Source: Haliclystus octoradiatus
Lineage: Eukaryota; Cnidaria; Staurozoa; Stauromedusae; Haliclystidae
DNA length: 64,000 nt
NCBI GenBank assembly: GCA_916610825.1
Contig: OU744453.1
Coordinates: 18,378,241-18,442,240 of the forward strand
Direction of reading: 5' to 3'
The position numbers were made by a program, and so were the translations under genes. The stretch's first letter is position 1. The number at the start of each line of letters is the position of its first letter. Positions 57,201 through 64,000 of this stretch are shown piece after piece. Under the pieces are notes generated by a model. The model did no database searches and had not been told where the DNA came from. It worked only from the letters and a program-made list of their open reading frames with translations.

Positions 57201-60200
57201 GACAGTGGTATAGGTTCGACACAATATATAATAATAAAATGGTTTCACATATTTAAAATCAATTTTTTTATTCTTTACACTCACTTTTCATTTGAATGGA
57301 TTAATTCATCGGAAGGCGTCAATCCTGTTTAAAAAATAAAAATAATACATTTAATGCAATGGGTCCATGGATCCAAATTAGGGGATGGAAACAAACTGTA
57401 GTATCTTTTATTTGTTTTGTTTTAAAGTAGGCTCAAAGAGCTGTATAACTTGAGTGACTTCAGTGCAATTCTGATAAGTGAAACTGAGCTCCCTTATCTG
57501 AAACCTGACTTTGCGGCTAAGTATTCTATGCTAACAATTTTGGCTAACTACAAATTCTGATAAATGCAATGAAAATCGTTGGTAAGTTTGGCTTGCGTTT
57601 AAGCAGTGCAGTAGTAAACCAGCTTGACCATCATAGATGAGCAAGTTTAAGCAGACATATGAGACCTTGAGCACAAACAAATATGATTTACAATTTATGC
57701 CTCTGAGTGGATCCCTTTGTGAAAATTGAATCAATCCTGTATATATCATCCATCTGTCTACAGTGATCAATTTATCCAGATCGTGTAGATGGCAGGTTTT
57801 ACCAGATATACAGGTTTTACTGTTGTAGCGTAAGGAAATTCACTTCGGAAAGAAAAGGACACAGTACTGATAACGCTTCCTGGTCAGGGTCACAGATAGA
57901 CTGAATATATATTACCCAACAAATGATATCAATCGGAGGTTAGCGGGGCATCGTTGAAATGAAACCTCTATTTCAATTTCATTCAACTGTCCTCACGTGC
58001 GAAAAAAATCCATGAGTTCATGAACATTTGTTTGTGGGCTCATGAACACTTCATGAACTGGTTCATGAATGTGAAATTGCCCAAAAGTACATTCACAGTT
58101 CATGAACTGCTCATGAACTCATGGTTTTTTTTCGCAGGGGCTGTTTCAAACTTACGTCTATTTAATGAACGATCAGTATCAAATAATCTTAAAACTTGTT
58201 CAATATTGTTGACTTGTGTAGCTATGATATTTTGACTAAAGAAAGAGAAAATAAAATGTATCAAATTCAAACAATAATATGTTTTTATTTGTTTGAAGCT
58301 GTGATAGACAAATGGCTCTTACTAACCACATAGAAAGATTTGAACTATTTACTGCCTTATTGATTTGTGCTGTTGATAATAATTTGTTTGAGACATCCAA
58401 GTAACCTGCTTCTAGCTCTTCCAATGTTTTAACGGCAACGGCTAAATCTTCATCTACGTTTGAACCCTGTGGAAAAGCAAACAGATGTTGATTTGTTAAT
58501 ACAGTGGCAGAGTGTATCTTCACTCTGTGCGGGAGGCCAGGGTTGTTCGATTCCTTGTCGGTGCACACATGTTTATCGTTAGTAATTATTTGTATACAGT
58601 CAAACCTCTTATAACGGTCACCTCTATAAAGCGGCCACCTGTCTATAATGGTTACTCTTGCAATGTCTAAAATATTACTTTCTATTGAATCAAACCTATA
58701 TATAATGGCCACTTGTCTATAGTGGTCAATTTATCTACCTCTCGTAGCTGGCCGTTATATACTGGTTTCATTGTATATATCTACAGTAAAACCTGTTATA
58801 ACGGTCACCTCTATAAAGCGGCCACCTGTCTATAGTGGTTACTCTTGCAATGTCTAAAATATTACTTTCTATTGAATCAAACCTATATATAATGGCCACT
58901 TGTCTATAGTGGTCAATTTATCTACCTCTCGTAGCTGGCCGTTATATACTGGTTTCATTGTATATATCTACAGTAAAACCTGTTATAACGGTCACCTCTA
59001 TAAAGCGGCCACCTGTCTATAGTGGTTACTCTTGCAATGTCTAAAATATTACTTTCTATTGAATCAAACCTATATATAATGGCCACTTGTCTATAGTGGT
59101 CAATTTATCTACCTCTCGTAGCTGGCTGTTATATACTGGTTTCATTGTATATATCTACAGTAAAACCTGTTATAACGGTCACCTCTATAAAGCGGCCACC
59201 TGTCTATAATGGTCACTCTTGTGCAATGTCTAAAATATTACTTTCTATTGAATCAAACCTATATATAAAGGCCACCTGTCTATAGTGGTCAATTTATCTA
59301 CCTCTCGTAGCTGGCTGTTATATACTGGTTTCACTGTATTAATGTCCCCCAATAAACAAGCATTTGTGCTTATGGGATAATTCTTGGTCATTGATTGACT
59401 GTAAAATGTAATATTATTATTAATATTTAAAGTAAATATCTTTCCTGAAAAATTGCTAGGTGTATCACTCTTCTCAAAATACCAGGAACCTGTAAATTTT
59501 CCATAAGAGGGTTTACACCAGTAAAAAAACAAAAGATTTTATTTACCAGTATATGTTCTGGCAGACAAAACAGCAATTTACTTTCACGATGATTTTTTCA
59601 ACATTCAGCTATTTGTATTGAAATCTTGGTAAAATAATTCCTGATATTTTCTTCAATGTATATGAAGGTATCGATCTCAGAAATTCTACTGTTGGTGGTA
59701 TTCAAAAGTACATCATCAAAGTACCTATATTGAAAACTAATGCCTCAGAGGTATACTAGTGGATTTTACACTGTGATTATGACAGATCATACAAGAGTGC
59801 CGTTTTCTGTTCAACATTAAATAGTTGTGAATATGTGATCTCGAATGGATCAATATGTCGTAAAAATATATAGTAAGTTGATCTGATTGATAAATTCAAT
59901 GACATCAATTTGAATCTTACATTTAAAATTTGATCAAGACTTTTATTTTCACATTTGAATACATTGTTGGAATCTTGAAAGAAAAAAACAAAAATAAATT
60001 ATTAATATGACATTTAGGATTAAAGTTAAAATGATTTCCATGTTATTTTTCTAACGCATTGAAGACAAGAAATCATTGAAAAAAAATAAATTAATAAATA
60101 TCATGACTTTTTGATGTAATTTCTCCTCCATTATCAATTGCATCTGCGTATTGATACATGAGCTCAACTTAATTACTACAATTACTACGAGCTCAATTTG

Positions 60201-60733
60201 AATCAAGCTTAGCGTAAATTCAACAATCAACGTCAGTCGTAGCTTCGGCATGGCTTCAAATTTCATTTTCATCATGGTTTCAGGCACAGAAACAATACGA
60301 ACAACAAACAAGCATGTGACTCTAAGGGCGTAGAGCCCATCGGTCAATTTTGCTCCTTTTATAAAGCTACCAAATCATAATTGCGAATTCTGCACAAATG
60401 CGGGAATTGGGTTGCACAAATTACACTGCATATCAGCACATTATGAATTAAAGTAGGAATCTAGGAATCCTAGATTCTGTAAGGTTAGAGCAAATTCAGA
60501 AGAAAAAGAAAGATCTGTTTATGATTTATTGGTCAAACCTCAACATAAAACTTCAGAAGAAAATGACTCTAGAATCCCACAAAGCTGATCTTTTTATTGG
60601 ATCCTGTATACATAGGTATACTTGTCATCAAGCATTAAATTACATACCTTCGTCACTAGAAGAGATTTTACTTGCTGTGGTCTGTATTTGATCATGATAC
60701 CATTTGAGCCTGGTAAAATCATATGATAATATA

Positions 60734-60771
<38 letters not shown>

Positions 60772-63700
60772 ATTTATATAGCGCCATTTCTTAGAATAAT
60801 CCAATGGCGCTTTACAATATAGTTAATTAGTATCGAGAAATTATAATAGAACCCCCATAATAGGTATGAAGGGTATATATCAGTTAGGTATATTATAACA
60901 ATATAATATCTTAGTGAAATCTTAAATCTTAATTTATACAATCTTTGAACACTAGATTACTTTAATGAATAATTTTTTTTTTTTACTGTTAACTATGCTT
61001 TGATTAATACTAAATGTAAATTATCAAATAATTAACTGAGCTTCATAACTTGTAAATTCTATATATAATTAATACATTGCTTTTGAGATAGTATAATGGA
61101 TAACACATGACAACATTACCTTTCGTGTACAAAAGATTTTGTTTTAAATTCACTGTAAGTCTGTTTTGTTTCCCTCACTGTTTTCATAATGTACGTAGAG
61201 AAATATGTACTGTGAAAATAAGACAGACATTTCCCATAATTATGATTTGAAGGACTATATAATGTAACCTTTATAACCGGTAGCCTACCGACCACTATAT
61301 ACAGGTGACCTTTATATACAGGGATGATACAATAAAAATAATAGTTGAAGCATTAATTACAAGAATGACCACTTTAGAACAGCGTTCTGTGTATAGAGGT
61401 GACTGTTATGATAGATTTGACTTAAAATAAAATAGTTGAGTTTAAGGAGATTTGAAACAGTAAACATCATTTTGAAATACAAATAAAACCACCCTTCATA
61501 CTTTTTCAAATCACGCTGGTGTTGCCATGGTAACATTTGAACAGCATAAAATTTCCTGTTAGAGTACATATGTGCAACAACTCAAAACATAATAATCTGG
61601 GTACCCCTATTTCAGAAATTGAAGTTTGGCTTGCGTTTAAGCAGTGCAGTAGTAAACCAGCTTGACCATCATAGATGAGCAAGTTTAAGCAATATTATAA
61701 AGCAATAATTGCAATGTGTCCATACTGTACAGTAATATAAATTGATATAAATGGAAAGAGACAATTACAGTAGTGAGTTATTTGTAGACCAAAACATCTG
61801 ACAACAGTGCTGAATATTTGATGCGTACGACGCAAGATCATAACTGGTGACAGCAAATCCCTAAAAATAAATCAAAATACAGTATTTTTAATCTAGTGAA
61901 ACACACGTTCAAGATAGTGCTCAATGTTGTAAGGTGTATACAGAGCCAGGGCAGAGCATATCATAGAGCAATCAAAATATTTTACTGTTAGAGTGATTCA
62001 GGAGTTCATGAACAGTTCATGGACGTTAAGTTGCCTCAAATTTTAATGAACTGTTTAACTGTTTGTGAAAAGTTTATGAAAATTGGGGCCATTAGTTGTT
62101 CATGAACTGTTCATGAACTCCTGAACTGTTTTTTGCAGGGGGTGAAAAATACGAAGCAATTAAATTTTCCGCTAGATATATTCCATTCTGTAGTGTGAAT
62201 AGTGCCGTAGTTTGTAGTTTGCCCAAGGCTTTGAACATATCAATAAAAAATGAACAAATGATCATATGGCATCATCCAGGCTTGAAATACATATCTATGC
62301 AATCCTCAAATTAAGTTTTACCTTTGCAGAGGCATAATCCATATCGAATTTTGCTACTTTGGCAACAGCAGGAACTTTGGCTACAAAAACATGTTGTGAA
62401 ATATATGTGAATAATCCAAAATTAGCAAAAATAATGTGTTAATTTAGCAAAATCAAACTAACGTAATATTTTCTTTTTCAATTCGTATTCAGACTCGAGG
62501 CGGCAATCAACAACACATAATGGATTTTCAAACTAAAAAAAATAATGATAAAGAACAAAATAAAGTTATTTGACGGTTTATGTAATGGTTTTTGTAAAGT
62601 TCAATAGTTTTTCTGTTCACAGACGCATGACAACTTACTGATGATGGTGTAGTAATGACTTGCGATGACGATACATGTCGACTATCATGAAATATCAACT
62701 GATGATCCAATTCAATTCCAGTTACTCCAGAAATCAATCTTTCGCTATCAGAATTTCTTCATGTAGATAAAAAGAAGAAGAAATATTTAAAACCTAAATA
62801 TACTTCATTATTTTCCACACAAAGGCATTTAACAACATTGTCTTTATCAATAAAAGGAACAATAGAACAATAACAATGGAACAATAGGATTAACAATAGA
62901 ACATGCCCTTGTAAGCTTACATAAGTAAAATGTCACAATTTAGTTTCGGCCCTTCCCTTCATTAGTCTAGACTATTCACGCAAACAGTAAACTATTGTTT
63001 TGTAATCATTTGTATTTTGTAATCTGAAATCACTTTTCTACAAGATTATTTTTATTACCGTACCGTATCACAGATAAGAATAATATATACAAAAAAGCTG
63101 CTGTTGTATGATGAGATGTTTACTAACTCATTTTGGCTATTATTTGTGTCGATTTTATACTTGCCATTTACATTTTTTTACTTGATTATTCAATCTGACA
63201 ATTAGATGTTGACTTATACAATTAGATGTTGTTGGCTCGACTGATAGTTGTGCTAATACTGTAGAAGTGCGATACACAATACTACTGCAGTGACAATCGA
63301 ATACAACTACTGCAGTGACAATCGAAAGGTCGCAATAGTTACAAAAATCAGTAATCAAGCAATTATAACCAATACAATTAAAGTTTTATTGCAGCTACAA
63401 AATCGTATTGGGTATTAATTAGTAGAGGTTATCATACGGTTGATAACCTTCTCTATACCAATCAAATTTAGATTTCATTTTTTGCATAGTTTTTCACGTT
63501 CTGCACTGTTTTTAGCTTTTTTGCGTCGTTATTCGTTTTTGCACAATTTTCAACAAAAAATCAAGAATAATAGCTTGTCTCTTAGCCAATCAAAATCATG
63601 TCATTTTTTCATGTATATTATAACACCAGAATTACCATATTCTGACATTCAAAACTTCATGTAGAAAATTGAAAATTCCAAACTTTTAATAAGTTAAATT

Positions 63701-63982
63701 GTGATGCAATTAGCAGAGCAGTAAATTAAGTAAATATTGTATAAAATCTGCATAAGATAATGTTGGATTTGAATATAAACTAATTCGATAGATTTCGTTA
63801 AAACTTTGGATTAAATTGAAACACCTTTCAGCAGTTAACAAGCAAAGACATAAGCGTCTAGATATGATGAAAAATCACACAATCCCGGCGAAACTTAATT
63901 GTAGGACTATCAATTACCAACCGCATTTCATTATTCACTTACATTTGTGATGAAGCAAGATCATCTTCTCTGTGTGAAGATT
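53971..63982 (-). CDS. TBK1: TBK1/IKK-epsilon-like kinase, C-terminal 427 residues (5' part outside window)
   Basis: Fifteen minus-strand exons join in phase: 63943-63982, 62639-62756, 62463-62532, 62322-62380, 61769-61860, 61120-61209, 60648-60709, 59921-59973, 58327-58466, 58156-58235, 57285-57324, 56440-56538, 55468-55567, 54765-54862, 53971-54115 (stop TAG at 53971-53973). The first 75 or so residues fit the ubiquitin-like domain (LISGVTGIELDHQLIF, then FENPLCVV). ILPKVPAVAKVAKFDMDYASAK then matches the LPKV...YDLDGDASMAK junction of TBK1, and the rest is the alpha-helical scaffold/dimerisation domain and C-terminal coiled coil. The length from the ubiquitin-like domain to the stop equals that of human TBK1 (about 424). 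TBK1 relays innate-immune and selective-autophagy signals. TBK1 versus IKK-epsilon cannot be decided; invertebrates often have one pro-orthologue. The kinase domain should lie to the right. A CPSC motif near the C-terminus is unfamiliar. Confidence 0.85.
55868..56035. mobile_element. Possible MITE with ATTGTGCAATA-like arms
   Basis: AACACTTTCTGTGCAATACC at the left and ATATTGCACAACAGAATGTT at the right are imperfect inverted repeats, with TATATAAACA and TGTTTATATA inside. TBK1-like gene intron. Confidence 0.6.
56590..56940 (-). mobile_element. tRNA-derived SINE, family 2, full length
   Basis: On the minus strand: TTAGCTCTGATGGCAGAGC (A-box region), GGTTCAAATCCCCC (B box), then a long body ending near GTCTCAACTACTACT. 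Best copy for the family; an apparent reading frame on the plus strand is a by-product. Confidence 0.8.
57584..57653. repeat. 70-bp exact direct repeat, copy 1
   Basis: Identical to 61622-61691. Starts AAGTTTGGCTTGCG and ends GCAAGTTTAAGCA. Both copies are in introns of the TBK1-like gene. Confidence 0.95.
57728..57823 (+). repeat. pogo-like MITE fragment
   Basis: CCTGTATATATCATCCATC to TATACAGGTTTTACTG; half of a family A element. Confidence 0.55.
57993..58140. mobile_element. TTCATGAA-palindrome MITE
   Basis: CACGTGCGAAAAAAATCCATG at the left and CTCATGGTTTTTTTTCGCAG at the right, so this copy carries CCATGAG in place of AACAGTTCAGGAG near its ends. Confidence 0.75.
58597..59336 (+). repeat. 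Four-copy tandem array of a pogo-like MITE (187-bp period)
   Basis: Units begin with CAGTCAAACC or CAGTAAAACC at 58597, 58784, 58971 and 59158, and each ends in CTGGTTTCATTG or CACTG plus the linker TATATATCTA. Copies differ at only a few bases. In the TBK1-like gene intron between 58327-58466 and 59921-59973. Confidence 0.92.
60450..60607. repeat. hAT-type MITE relic
   Basis: Internal AGGAATCCTAGATTC, TTTATGATTTATTGGTC and CTGATCTTTTTATTGGATCCTG blocks of the GGGTCCGACAAA family; the left end is lost. Confidence 0.5.
60729..60820. repeat. (TAA)n tract followed by an AGCGCC inverted motif
   Basis: TAA repeats to about 60770, then TTTATATAGCGCCATT and AATGGCGCTTTACA as a short inverted pair. 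This pairing of a TAA tract with a GCGC hairpin is widespread in animal genomes. Confidence 0.6.
61256..61425 (-). mobile_element. pogo-like MITE, family A, degenerate
   Basis: TGTAACCTTTATAACCGG at one end and CTGTTATGATAGATTTGAC at the other, with ACCACTATATACAGGTGACC inside. Confidence 0.55.
61622..61691. repeat. 70-bp exact direct repeat, copy 2
   Basis: Identical to 57584-57653, 4 kb away in the same orientation. Confidence 0.95.
61985..62143. mobile_element. TTCATGAA-palindrome MITE
   Basis: TTCAGGAGTTCATGAACAG at the left and CTCCTGAACTGTTTTTTGCAG at the right. The left terminal CCCCTGCGAAAA is lost. Confidence 0.7.
62757..63942. other. TBK1-like gene intron, nothing recognised
   Basis: AT-rich with a small local duplication (CTACTGCAGTGACAATCGA twice, near 63280-63325). 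No exon, RNA gene or transposon end could be supported. Confidence 0.5.
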
Positions 63983-64000
63983 CTAAAACGTAGCATATTT

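Noticed and set aside
58236..58712. 158-residue frame as a single gene
   Set aside because: Only the middle part is a TBK1-like exon (58327-58466); the rest is intron and MITE sequence read through.

Overview
This is a AT-rich, intron-dense, repeat-rich stretch of a metazoan nuclear genome. It is eukaryotic because three conserved genes are split into many short exons with GT-AG introns, and the space between exons is filled with animal-type transposons: pogo/Tigger-, hAT- and Harbinger-like MITEs, tRNA-derived SINEs, Penelope-like elements and Helitrons. The species cannot be named from the sequence. The intron density, an exportin-T gene and a TBK1-type kinase point to a non-vertebrate animal with a conservative gene set.

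Layout. (1) 432-15215, minus strand: RTCB, the catalytic subunit of the tRNA-splicing ligase; 15 exons (395 codons) are visible and the 3' end runs off the left edge. (2) 15216-15701: a 486-bp divergent promoter region. (3) 15702-50392, plus strand: XPOT (exportin-T), complete, 39 exons, 965 residues, co-linear with the human protein. (4) 50393-53970: tail-to-tail intergenic spacer made almost wholly of repeats. (5) 53971-63982, minus strand: the C-terminal 427 residues of a TBK1/IKK-epsilon-like kinase (ubiquitin-like domain plus coiled-coil scaffold) in 15 exons; the kinase domain lies beyond the right edge.

Functional picture. RTCB joins tRNA exon halves after intron removal and XPOT carries mature tRNA out of the nucleus, so two successive steps of tRNA biogenesis share one divergent promoter. 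XPOT next to TBK1 is also the arrangement on human chromosome 12q14, so that linkage looks ancient, although here TBK1 is inverted relative to XPOT.

Most notable non-coding signals: a fully canonical hammerhead ribozyme inside an RTCB intron (RtcB enzymes join exactly the RNA ends hammerheads make); a second family of hammerhead-like motifs with co-varying stems inside palindromic Penelope-like elements; a 47-bp perfect copy of the start of a TBK1 exon just upstream of an XPOT splice acceptor; tandemly duplicated splice acceptors before XPOT exons 2 and 17; a probable U12-type intron in RTCB; a four-unit tandem array grown from a pogo-type MITE; and a MITE family packed with inverted AGTTCA half-sites.
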